Source: an uncultured Collinsella sp. (GTDB taxonomy: Bacteria; Actinomycetota; Coriobacteriia; Coriobacteriales; Coriobacteriaceae). From it: 12,587 bases of DNA. A model generated the notes under the pieces. The model made no database searches, was not told where the DNA came from, and saw only the letters and a list, made by a program, of their open reading frames with translations. The stretch covers positions 1-12,587 of the forward strand of contig CABUBS010000049.1 of the NCBI GenBank assembly GCA_902489855.1, read 5' to 3'. Positions 6,300-12,587 of the stretch are shown here, one piece after another. Positions within the stretch are counted from its first letter, which is position 1, and each line of letters begins with the position of its first letter. The translations under genes and the position numbers were made by a program.

Positions 6300-7211
6300 A
6301 TGAACGCTTCATCGCTTTCCTTCCAAGACATCATCCTGCGCCTCCAGCAGTACTGGGGCGAGCAGGGCTGCGTCATTATGCAGCCCTATGACTCCGAGGT
6401 CGGTGCCGGTACCTTCCATACCGCGACCACGCTGCGCTCGCTCGGTCCCGCCGAGTGGCGCACCTGCTATGCGCAGCCCTGCCGCCGTCCCGCCGACGGC
6501 CGCTACGGCGAGAACCCCAACCGCATGCAGCACTACTATCAGTTCCAGGTGCTCATCAAGCCTTCTCCGCTTAACGCCCAGGAGCTCTACCTGGGGTCTC
6601 TTGCCGCTATCGGTCTGGACCCCAACGACCATGACGTCCGCTTTGTCGAGGACGACTGGGAGAGCCCGACGCTCGGCGCCTGGGGCCTTGGCTGGGAGGT
6701 CTGGCTCAATGGCATGGAGGTCACGCAGTTTACGTACTTCCAGCAGGTGGGCGGCATCGAGGTCGACCCCGTGCCCGTCGAGATCACCTACGGCCTGGAG
6801 CGTATCGCCATGTACGCCCAGGGCGTTAACTCGGTCTACGACCTGGTGTGGAGCTACCTGCCCGACGGCACGCCCATGACCTATGGCGACGTGTTCCTCG
6901 AGAACGAGCGCGAGTTCAGTGCCTATAACTTTGAGGTCGCCAACGTCGAGATGATGCGTCAGAAGTTTGACGACTACGAGGCCGAGTGCCATTCCTGCCT
7001 GGAGCGCAAGCTGCCGCTGCCGGCATATGACTGCGTCATGAAGTGCAGCCACGCTTTCAACCTGCTCGATGCTCGCGGCGCTTTGTCCGCGGTCGAGCGT
7101 GCCAACTACATCCTGCGCGTCCGCGCCGTCGCCAAGGCGTGCTGCGAGGCCTACATGGCCGAGGTCGCCGGAGTCAACGAGAATGCCGATCAGGAAGGCG
7201 AGGTGGCGTAA
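6300..7211 (+). CDS. glyQ: Glycyl-tRNA synthetase, alpha subunit
   Basis: GlyQ is the catalytic class II subunit of the alpha2-beta2 glycyl-tRNA synthetase; it activates glycine with ATP. The 303-residue product, normal for the family, has QPYDSEVGAGTFH (residues 28-40), RRPADGRYGENPNR (62-75) and YQFQVLIKPSP (80-90). Further along is GWEVWLNGMEVTQFTYFQQVGG, and near the C-terminus LPAYDCVMKCSHAFNLLDARGA. The ATG at 6300 begins the family-typical LSFQDIILRLQQYWGEQGC. Possible ribosome-binding sites are GAGGGG (6283-6288) and AGAGG (6294-6298), neither at ideal spacing. glyS follows after three bases, ensuring matched subunit synthesis. After codon 4 the gene uses no TTA, CTA or TCA codon, a sign of strong codon bias. 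Confidence 0.97.
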   Translation: MNASSLSFQDIILRLQQYWGEQGCVIMQPYDSEVGAGTFHTATTLRSLGPAEWRTCYAQPCRRPADGRYGENPNRMQHYYQFQVLIKPSPLNAQELYLGSLAAIGLDPNDHDVRFVEDDWESPTLGAWGLGWEVWLNGMEVTQFTYFQQVGGIEVDPVPVEITYGLERIAMYAQGVNSVYDLVWSYLPDGTPMTYGDVFLENEREFSAYNFEVANVEMMRQKFDDYEAECHSCLERKLPLPAYDCVMKCSHAFNLLDARGALSAVERANYILRVRAVAKACCEAYMAEVAGVNENADQEGEVA

Positions 7212-7214
7212 GCC

Positions 7215-9311
7215 ATGGCAGACGCTAAGGATTTCCTGTTTGAGATCGGTACGGAAGAAATGCCCTCCGCACCGCTGAACAATGCCGTCAAGCAGCTTGG
7301 CACCATGATCGCCAAGGGTCTCGACGAGGCCGGTCTGGCCCACGGCGAGGTCCGCGTGATCTCGAGCCCGCGCCGCCTGGCTGCGCTCGTTGCCGACGTC
7401 GCCACCGCGACCGACGAGGTTCACGAGGTCAAGCGCGGCCCCGCGGCCAACATTGCCTTCGATGCCGACGGTAACGCCACCAAGGCCGCCCAGGGCTTCG
7501 CCCGCAAGTGCGGTGTGGCTGCCGAGGATCTGGTCCGTCGCGAGGACACCGACGGCCGTGAGTACGTCTTTGCCGAGAAGAACATCCCTTCCGCCCCGGC
7601 CACCCCGATCCTGACGGCCCTGTGCGAGAAGACTATCGCTGGCCTGCAGTGGCCCAACTACCGCTCTCAGCGCTGGGGTCACGAGCATGCGACCTTTGTT
7701 CGTCCGGTCCGCTGGATTTGCTGCCTTCTGGGCGAGGACGTTGTGCCCGTGTCGTTTGCCGACGTGACGAGTGGCAATACCACGCGTGGTCATCGCGTGC
7801 TTGGCCCCGGTGACCATGTGGTCGCCAGCCCCGCCGTCTACGAGCAGGTGCTCGAGGACGCCGGCGTGCTTTCTGCCGAGCGTCGTCGCGAGGCCATCCT
7901 TGCCGGTATCGCCGAGGTCGAGGCCGCTCGCCCCGGCTGTCATGTCGACACGCCCAAGAAGGTCTTCGAGGAGGTCATCAACCTCTGCGAGTGGCCGACG
8001 GTGCTCGTCGGTACCTTCGATGAGGAGTTCCTCAAGGTCCCGCACGAAATTATCTGCGAGTCCATGCTCACCAACCAGCGCTACTTCCCGATCTATGACG
8101 GCGAAGGCAAGCTCACGCGTGAGTTCGTGGTCGTCTCCAACAGCAAGCCCGAGAACGCCGAGCGCGTGATCGACGGCAACGAGCGCGTTGTGCGTGCCCG
8201 TCTGGACGATGCCAAGTTCTTCTACGAGGAGGACCTGAAGATCTCCCTCGACGAGTTCCGCGAGCGTCTGGCCAAGGTCGCCTTCCAGGAGAAGCTCGGT
8301 AGCGTGCTCGCCAAGTCCGAGCGCATCGAGCAGCTCGCGCTCGCTATCGCCCGCGAGGCTCATCTGGGCGCCCACCTTGCCGCCGATGCCGCTCGCGCCG
8401 CGCACCTGTGCAAGGCCGACCTGGTGTCTAACGCCGTCGTCGAGTTCACGAGCCAGCAGGGCGTGATGGGCGGTTATTACGCGACTGCGATGGGGGAGAA
8501 CGACGAGGTCGCCCACGCCATTCGCGATCACTATCGTCCCCGCTTTGCCGGTGACGAGCTGCCCGAGGGCACCGCTGGCTGCATCGTGGCCTGCGCCGAC
8601 AAGCTCGATACCATCGCCGGTATCTTTGCCATCGGCGAGCCCCCGACTGGCTCTTCGGACCCCTACGCGTTGCGTCGTGCCGCTATCGGCATCATCAACA
8701 TCCTGCGCGACCGCCTGCCGATCGACCCCACGTCGCTCATCGACTTCGCCCTCGAGCTCTATAGCGAGCAGGGCATTGAGTTCGACGCCGCCGAGGTCGC
8801 CCAGCAGGTTCGTGACTTCTTCCATGGCCGCCTGGTGAGCATGGCCCGCGACGAAAAGATCCCGGCCGATACCGTTGCCGCCGTCTCTGCGGTGCACATC
8901 ATCGCCCCGTCCGTCTTCTTCGCCCGCTGCGCCGCCCTCGACGAGGCCCGCAAGAACGACGCCGAGACGTTCGACAACCTTGCGACCGCCTATGCTCGCG
9001 CTGCGCATATCTCCAAGCCCGAGCTGGGCGTGGAGTACGACCGCAGCTTGATGGGCGAGGTCGAGCTCGCGCTTGCCGATGCCTCCGAGGCTGCTCAGAC
9101 CGCTGTAGATGCCGCCCTCGCTGCCGAGGATTACCCGGCCGCATTTGCTGCCCTCGCCGCCCTGCGCGCGCCCATCGACCGTTTCTTCGACGAGGTTATG
9201 GTCATGGACAAGGACGAGCAGCTCCGCGATAATCGCCTTAAGCTGCTCAACCGCTTCGAGGCCGTTTTCTCCGGCATCGCCAACATCGGTGAGCTTGCCC
9301 GCAAAAAGTAA
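7215..9311 (+). CDS. glyS: Glycyl-tRNA synthetase, beta subunit
   Basis: GlyS is the tRNA-binding subunit of the tetrameric enzyme. The 698-residue product starts with the family signature FLFEIGTEEMPSAPLNNAV, with SSPRRLA next. HEHATFVRPVRWICCLLG, ESMLTNQRYFPIYD and KADLVSNAVVEFTSQQGVMGGYYA follow in the middle. Further on come DKLDTIAGIFAIGEPPTGS and DPYALRR (482-488), then a C-terminal anticodon-binding (DALR-like) part with RFFDEVMVMDKDEQLRDNRL. Length is typical and no frameshift is apparent. The ATG is three bases after glyQ's stop, with AGGTGG (7201-7206) eight bases upstream. Like glyQ it avoids TTA, CTA and TCA, leaving a very long open frame on the other strand. Confidence 0.97.
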   Translation: MADAKDFLFEIGTEEMPSAPLNNAVKQLGTMIAKGLDEAGLAHGEVRVISSPRRLAALVADVATATDEVHEVKRGPAANIAFDADGNATKAAQGFARKCGVAAEDLVRREDTDGREYVFAEKNIPSAPATPILTALCEKTIAGLQWPNYRSQRWGHEHATFVRPVRWICCLLGEDVVPVSFADVTSGNTTRGHRVLGPGDHVVASPAVYEQVLEDAGVLSAERRREAILAGIAEVEAARPGCHVDTPKKVFEEVINLCEWPTVLVGTFDEEFLKVPHEIICESMLTNQRYFPIYDGEGKLTREFVVVSNSKPENAERVIDGNERVVRARLDDAKFFYEEDLKISLDEFRERLAKVAFQEKLGSVLAKSERIEQLALAIAREAHLGAHLAADAARAAHLCKADLVSNAVVEFTSQQGVMGGYYATAMGENDEVAHAIRDHYRPRFAGDELPEGTAGCIVACADKLDTIAGIFAIGEPPTGSSDPYALRRAAIGIINILRDRLPIDPTSLIDFALELYSEQGIEFDAAEVAQQVRDFFHGRLVSMARDEKIPADTVAAVSAVHIIAPSVFFARCAALDEARKNDAETFDNLATAYARAAHISKPELGVEYDRSLMGEVELALADASEAAQTAVDAALAAEDYPAAFAALAALRAPIDRFFDEVMVMDKDEQLRDNRLKLLNRFEAVFSGIANIGELARKK

Positions 9312-9318
9312 GCCAGCC

Positions 9319-9339
9319 TGCGCATAAGCGCAAAAGGAG
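9319..9339 (+). promoter_or_regulatory. Small hairpin abutting the ppsR ribosome-binding site
   Basis: TGCGC (9319-9323), loop ATAA and GCGCA (9328-9332) can form a five-pair stem. It ends directly against AAAAGGAG (9332-9339), the ribosome-binding site six bases before the ppsR ATG. It has no U-run, so it is not a terminator. It could tune ppsR translation relative to glyS, but this is inference from position. Confidence 0.4.
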
Positions 9340-9345
9340 CCCCGC

Positions 9346-10221
9346 ATGGATTGCCCGGTCACCGCTCGTCCCACCGTTATCGTTATCTCCGACTCGCTCG
9401 GCGATACCGCTTGTGAGGTGGTGCTTGCGGCGTCCGGGCAATTTGATGAAGGGGCTTTTCATCTCTTGCGCCTGCCCAAGGTGAACTCTGTGGAGCAGGT
9501 TAAATCGTTTGTGGGCCCGCGTGTCGATGCAGACCATCGCGATATTGCCGTGTTCCATACCATTGTCGATCCGGCGCTTCGCGCCCGCGTGCTCGATTAC
9601 CTGGGTATGCTGCATATCCGCTCGGTCGACCTGATCGGCCCGACGCTCGCCGTGCTGTCGTCGCTCATTGGCGTGCCGCCCAAGGGCGTCGCGGGCGTGA
9701 TTCACAAAACCGATGACCGCTATTTCCATCGTATCGAGGCCATGGAGTATTTTGTTGAGCACGATGACGGGCGCGGCTGCGACGATCTGTCGGGTGCCGA
9801 TATCGTGCTGCTGGGCGTATCGCGCACGTCCAAGACGCCGCTGTCGATGTTTTTGGCCTTTCAAGGTTACAAGGTTGCCAATGTTCCGTTGGCCCATGGC
9901 ATGGAGCCACCGAAGTCGATTTACGAGGTTGACCCGATGCGCCTGTTCGGCTTAATTTCGACCGTCGACGTTATTTCCGGGATTCGCGATAGCCGCTTGG
10001 GCGATGACTACGCCCGTGCCGTCGCCGGCTCCTATGCCGAGCCCGAGAGCGTGCGCAGCGAGCTCGAGGAAGCCCGCGCCCTTATGAAGCGCCTGGGCTG
10101 CTTTGTGGTGCGAACCGACGGCAAGGCAATCGAGGAGAGCGCCTCCGAGATCATCAGTCACTTGGAGGAAATCCAAGAAGCCCGTGTCCGTCGCGCCGCC
10201 AGTCGAGTGCAGCAAAGTTAG
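9346..10221 (+). CDS. ppsR: PPDK regulatory protein (bifunctional Thr kinase / Pi-dependent phosphorylase, DUF299)
   Basis: This cytoplasmic enzyme switches PPDK off by ADP-dependent phosphorylation of the Thr two residues before its catalytic His, and on again by phosphate-dependent dephosphorylation that yields pyrophosphate. The 291-residue product has the DUF299 N-terminus TVIVISDSLGDTACEV (10-25), HTIVDP (71-76), DDRYFHRIEAMEYFVEHDDG (123-142) and the P-loop-like GVSRTSKTP at 157-165. PLAHGMEPP and the long C-terminal helix with a phosphate-binding basic patch follow. The family also contains regulators of PEP synthase. PPDK is the likely partner because ppdK is the next gene and no ppsA is seen. 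The same glyQS-regulator-ppdK order occurs in Firmicutes. The ATG has an excellent AAAAGGAG. Confidence 0.95.
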   Translation: MDCPVTARPTVIVISDSLGDTACEVVLAASGQFDEGAFHLLRLPKVNSVEQVKSFVGPRVDADHRDIAVFHTIVDPALRARVLDYLGMLHIRSVDLIGPTLAVLSSLIGVPPKGVAGVIHKTDDRYFHRIEAMEYFVEHDDGRGCDDLSGADIVLLGVSRTSKTPLSMFLAFQGYKVANVPLAHGMEPPKSIYEVDPMRLFGLISTVDVISGIRDSRLGDDYARAVAGSYAEPESVRSELEEARALMKRLGCFVVRTDGKAIEESASEIISHLEEIQEARVRRAASRVQQS

Positions 10222-10294
10222 CTCATTGGAGTAGTTAAAAAGCCCCGTCCTAAATAGACTACCTCAAAATAATGCACGATAATGATAAAGCGAT

Positions 10295-10338
10295 TTAGCA
10301 AGAAACTTGCATCTGACCTGCATTTCTCTTGCAGTGGT
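10295..10338 (+). repeat. Tandem 11-bp units with CYTGCA core
   Basis: Three contiguous 11-mers, CTTGCATCTGA (10306-10316), CCTGCATTTCT (10317-10327) and CTTGCAGTGGT (10328-10338), share CYTGCA at their starts. A degenerate fourth, TTAGCAAGAAA (10295-10305), precedes them. GCA thus recurs at 10298, 10309, 10320 and 10331, one helical turn apart. This is most likely an array of protein-binding half-sites. Confidence 0.55.
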
Positions 10339-10367
10339 ATCTTCATAAGGTAACCACCTTTATCTAC

Positions 10368-10396
10368 CGTTTACCGCCAGTTTTAGCACGTTTACC
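10368..10396 (+). repeat. Direct repeat CGTTTACC, 21 bp apart
   Basis: CGTTTACC occurs at 10368-10375 and 10389-10396, a 21-bp period (two helical turns). Both copies face the same way, upstream of the TATAGT box. A third GTTTACC lies inside ppdK at 10537-10543. They may be an operator or activator site; no known regulator is assigned. Confidence 0.45.
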
Positions 10397-10437
10397 AAAC
10401 CGCGCACCCTCTGCTCAAGCCTGCCCAAAACGCGCCG

Positions 10438-10443
10438 TATAGT
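10438..10443 (+). promoter_or_regulatory. Putative -10 element for ppdK
   Basis: TATAGT (five of six to TATAAT) would start transcription near 10450, about 70 bases before the GTG. There is no -35 match at 16-19 bases, which would fit an activator-dependent promoter using the CGTTTACC repeats centred about 57 and 78 bases upstream. An upstream alternative is CTGACC (10313-10318) with an extended TGGTATCTT (10335-10343), spacer 19. Confidence 0.4.
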
Positions 10444-10518
10444 TCCCTCACGGCCCGCATCCGGTGGGTCGATTCGTTACCACGGTCGTGCGCGTAAGTG
10501 CATGGAAGGGGAAGTATC

Positions 10519-12587
10519 GTGAGCGATTGCAAGAGGGTTTACCGTTTTGGAACCGACGCCCAGGGCACCTGTGTCACTGAGGGCGACAAGTCCATGAACT
10601 TCGTGCTTGGCGGCAAGGGCGCAAACCTTGCAGAGATGAGCCGCATCGGCCTGCCGGTTCCCGGTGGCTTTACCATTACCTGCCAGACTTGCGTCGAGTA
10701 CTCCGGTGCCGGCAACGTGTGGCCCGGGGGCGCACTCGATGAGATCGTTGCTGCCGAGGCGGACCTCGAGGCCCGCTGCGGCAAGAAGCTCGGCGACGCC
10801 TCCGATCCGCTGCTCGTGTCGGTTCGCTCGGGCGCTCCGTTCTCCATGCCCGGTATGATGGACACGGTCCTCAACTTGGGCCTCAATGACGATTCCGTCC
10901 AGGGCCTCATCGCGCAGACGCAGAACCCGCGTTTTGCCTGGGATAGCTACCGCCGCTTTATCCAGATGTTTTCCAATGTCGTCATGGGCGTTGACGCCGA
11001 CCTGTTCGAGAACGCCCTGACCCAGGCCCGTCTGGTCGCCGGCGTTCGCGTCGATTCCGAGCTTTCGGCCGAGGACCTGCAGGAACTCGTCGAGACCTTT
11101 AAGGGCATCTTCTCCGAGAACGTCGATGCCTCCCTGTATCCCGAGCTCGAGGTCGCTGACGGCAAGCCCGTTTTCCCGCACGACCCGGAGCTTCAGCTAC
11201 GCCTTGCAATCCAGGCCGTCTTTGGCAGCTGGATGAACGAGCGTGCCTGCATCTACCGCAAGCAGCATGGCATTTCCGACGACCTCGGCACCGCCGTCAA
11301 CGTACAGGCCATGGCCTTTGGCAACAAGGGCGAGACCTCTGCGACGGGCGTCGCCTTTACGCGTAATCCGGCCGACGGCACCAAGGAGTTCTACGGTGAC
11401 TTTTTGGTCAACGCCCAGGGCGAGGACGTCGTCGCCGGTATCCGCAACACCGAGCCCATCGCCGACCTCAAGGCCACCCCGGGCCTCGAGTCTGCAGGTG
11501 AGGAGCTCGAGCGCGTGTTCCTGATGCTCGAGGACCATTACCGCGATATGTGCGATATCGAGTTCACCATCGAGCAGGGCAAGCTCTGGATGCTCCAGAC
11601 CCGCGTGGGCAAGCGCACCGCCACCGCCGCCCTGCGCATCGCTATCGAAATGGTCGAGGAGGGCATGATCACCCGCGAGGAGGCCGTGAGCCGCATCGAT
11701 CCCGCGCAGCTCGACCAACTCCTGCACCCGCAGTTTGACGCCTCCAAGAAGTACGAGGCGCTGGCCAGCGGTCTGAACGCCAGCCCCGGTGCCGCCGTGG
11801 GCGAGGTCGTGTTCTCGAGCGACGATGCCGTCGCGCGTTCCGCCGAGGGCCACAAGGTCATTCTGGTTCGCTGGGAGACCAACCCCGACGACCTGAAGGG
11901 TATGGTTGCCGCCGAGGGCATCCTGACCAGCCACGGTGGCAAGACGAGCCATGCCGCCGTTATCGCCCGCGGCATGGGTACGCCCTGCGTCTGTGGCGTT
12001 GAGCGTTTCCACATCGACGCCGCCGAGAAGGTCGTGCGCATCGAGGGCAGCGACCGCGTGCTGCACGAGGGCGACGTTATCTCCATCGACGGTACCCAGG
12101 GCATCGTCGTCGACGGCGCCGTTGATCTGGTTTCGGCTGAGCTCACCGGCGACCTGGACACCATCCTGTCCTGGGCCGACGAGATTCGTCTGGACGAGAC
12201 CGATGGCCACGCCAACCACGTGCGCGTCAACGCCGACAACCCTGAGGACGCCGAGCTCGCCCTCGAGTTTGGTGCCGAGGCCATAGGCCTGTGCCGCACC
12301 GAGCACATGTTCCTGGGCGATCGCAAGAATATCATCCAGAGCTTTATCCTGTCTGACGATGAGGCTGTGAAGCAGCAGGCCCTGGCCGTCCTGCTCAAGG
12401 TTCAGACCGAGGACTTCCTGGCGATGTTCAAGACCATGTCCGGTCGCGATGTGGTCGTCCGCCTGCTCGATCCGCCGCTTCATGAGTTCCTGGATAATCC
12501 TCGCGAGCTCGAGGTCGCCATCACCAAGAAGGAAGCCGCTGGCGCCAGCGAGGAAGAGCTTGCCGTCCTGCGCACCCGCCTGCGTCG
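10519..12587 (+). CDS. ppdK: Pyruvate, phosphate dikinase, N-terminal ~689 codons (runs off right edge)
   Basis: PPDK interconverts pyruvate, ATP and phosphate with PEP, AMP and pyrophosphate. In anaerobic fermenters it can act in glycolysis or gluconeogenesis. The ATP-grasp nucleotide domain shows GGKGANLAEM (31-40), SVRSGAPFSMPGMMDTVLN (101-119) and IEFTIEQGKLWMLQTR. The swivelling domain has GGKTSHAAVIARGMG with phosphoryl-carrier H478 and the regulatory T476 two residues before it. The PEP/pyruvate barrel begins after about residue 510 and includes CRTEHMF (592-598) and DPPLHEFL. Full-length PPDK is about 870-910 residues, so roughly 190 are missing, including the active-site Cys. The GTG start has GGGG (10508-10511) seven bases upstream and gives the expected VYRFG N-terminus. 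The reading frame is open to the window end. Confidence 0.97.
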   Translation, partial: MSDCKRVYRFGTDAQGTCVTEGDKSMNFVLGGKGANLAEMSRIGLPVPGGFTITCQTCVEYSGAGNVWPGGALDEIVAAEADLEARCGKKLGDASDPLLVSVRSGAPFSMPGMMDTVLNLGLNDDSVQGLIAQTQNPRFAWDSYRRFIQMFSNVVMGVDADLFENALTQARLVAGVRVDSELSAEDLQELVETFKGIFSENVDASLYPELEVADGKPVFPHDPELQLRLAIQAVFGSWMNERACIYRKQHGISDDLGTAVNVQAMAFGNKGETSATGVAFTRNPADGTKEFYGDFLVNAQGEDVVAGIRNTEPIADLKATPGLESAGEELERVFLMLEDHYRDMCDIEFTIEQGKLWMLQTRVGKRTATAALRIAIEMVEEGMITREEAVSRIDPAQLDQLLHPQFDASKKYEALASGLNASPGAAVGEVVFSSDDAVARSAEGHKVILVRWETNPDDLKGMVAAEGILTSHGGKTSHAAVIARGMGTPCVCGVERFHIDAAEKVVRIEGSDRVLHEGDVISIDGTQGIVVDGAVDLVSAELTGDLDTILSWADEIRLDETDGHANHVRVNADNPEDAELALEFGAEAIGLCRTEHMFLGDRKNIIQSFILSDDEAVKQQALAVLLKVQTEDFLAMFKTMSGRDVVVRLLDPPLHEFLDNPRELEVAITKKEAAGASEEELAVLRTRLR

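Larger units (their letters stand above)
10222..10518 (+). promoter_or_regulatory. AT-rich regulatory gap between ppsR and ppdK
   Basis: These 297 bases have no plausible gene. Hand-counted GC is about 37% for 10261-10320 and 43% for 10321-10380, far below the flanking genes. In order they contain AAAAAGCCCCGTCC (10237-10250), which resembles the left half of a terminator without its right half. Tandem 11-bp GCA-phased repeats (10295-10338) follow, then a near-palindrome ATAAGGT-AACC-ACCTT (10345-10360). Two CGTTTACC repeats come next (10368-10396), a TATAGT box (10438-10443), and a small stem CGGCCC/GGGTCG (10451-10471). This layout suits a regulated promoter for ppdK. No riboswitch class was recognised. 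Confidence 0.6.

Noticed and set aside
6309..9374. A 1021-codon open frame on the minus strand across glyQ and glyS.
   Set aside because: It is codon-aligned with glyQ/glyS, so its stops would be sense TTA, CTA or TCA codons. glyQ has TCA at 6309-6311, which is exactly where the frame closes, and glyS has none. It follows from codon bias; its protein is low-complexity Gly/Val/Leu/Asp-rich without recognisable motifs.
2216..10227. TAGCTCATT occurs just after the stops of both rsfS (2216-2224) and ppsR (10219-10227).
   Set aside because: Repeated 9-mers are expected by chance in 12.6 kb, and no longer flanking identity is present.
10222..10518. A CRISPR array or small RNA gene in the ppsR-ppdK gap.
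   Set aside because: The repeats are 8-11 bp and contiguous or 21 bp apart, with no spacers. No independent promoter-terminator pair frames a small RNA.
10502..10522. A six-codon upstream frame (ATG at 10502) whose TGA overlaps the ppdK GTG.
   Set aside because: It has no ribosome-binding site, and its purine-rich codons are simply the Shine-Dalgarno of ppdK.
11197..12483. A 428-codon minus-strand open frame inside ppdK.
   Set aside because: Same cause: it is codon-aligned and closes at the ppdK CTA Leu codon at 11197-11199. There is no ribosome-binding site and no domain.

Overview
The window is a compact, high-GC stretch of core bacterial chromosome. It most resembles a Coriobacteriia genome, probably Collinsella or a close relative. 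The clues are GC-biased third codon positions, several TTG and GTG starts with good Shine-Dalgarno sequences, an Ala/Glu/Lys-rich tail on ribosomal protein S16, an actinobacterial-type GGKTSH phosphohistidine motif in pyruvate phosphate dikinase (PPDK), and an obligate-fermenter gene set (PPDK with its regulatory kinase). The genus is inferred from family knowledge, not from a database search. No rRNA, tRNA, CRISPR array, insertion sequence or prophage gene was seen.

Layout: (1) Bases 2-2215, + strand, hold the end of obgE, then nadD, yqeK and rsfS. This is a conserved ribosome-maturation/NAD cluster and closes with a strong intrinsic terminator at 2257-2299. (2) Bases 2310-3563, - strand, hold dinB (DNA polymerase IV), convergent with rsfS and divergent from the next operon. 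(3) Bases 3765-6240, + strand, hold rpsP, khpA, rimM, trmD and lepB. These form a tightly packed ribosome and tRNA-modification operon ending in a type I signal peptidase. (4) Bases 6300-10221, + strand, hold glyQ, glyS and ppsR: both subunits of tetrameric glycyl-tRNA synthetase, then the PPDK regulatory protein. (5) After a 297-bp AT-rich regulatory gap, ppdK starts at 10519 and runs off the right edge.

The genes cover translation (S16, RimM, TrmD, KhpA, ObgE, RsfS, GlyQS), cofactor and nucleotide housekeeping (NadD, YqeK), protein export (LepB), lesion bypass (DinB) and the pyruvate/PEP branch point (PPDK and its Thr kinase/phosphorylase). The kinase gene sits directly before its substrate's gene, and the target Thr-Ser-His is visible in the PPDK sequence.

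I found no credible new multi-gene system. The least explained sequence is the ppsR-ppdK gap. It carries 11-bp phased CYTGCA repeats, a pair of CGTTTACC repeats 21 bp apart, and half of a terminator-like sequence. Other points are a possible leaderless start for dinB, unusual base composition in lepB, and a possible reading-frame problem in obgE at the left edge.
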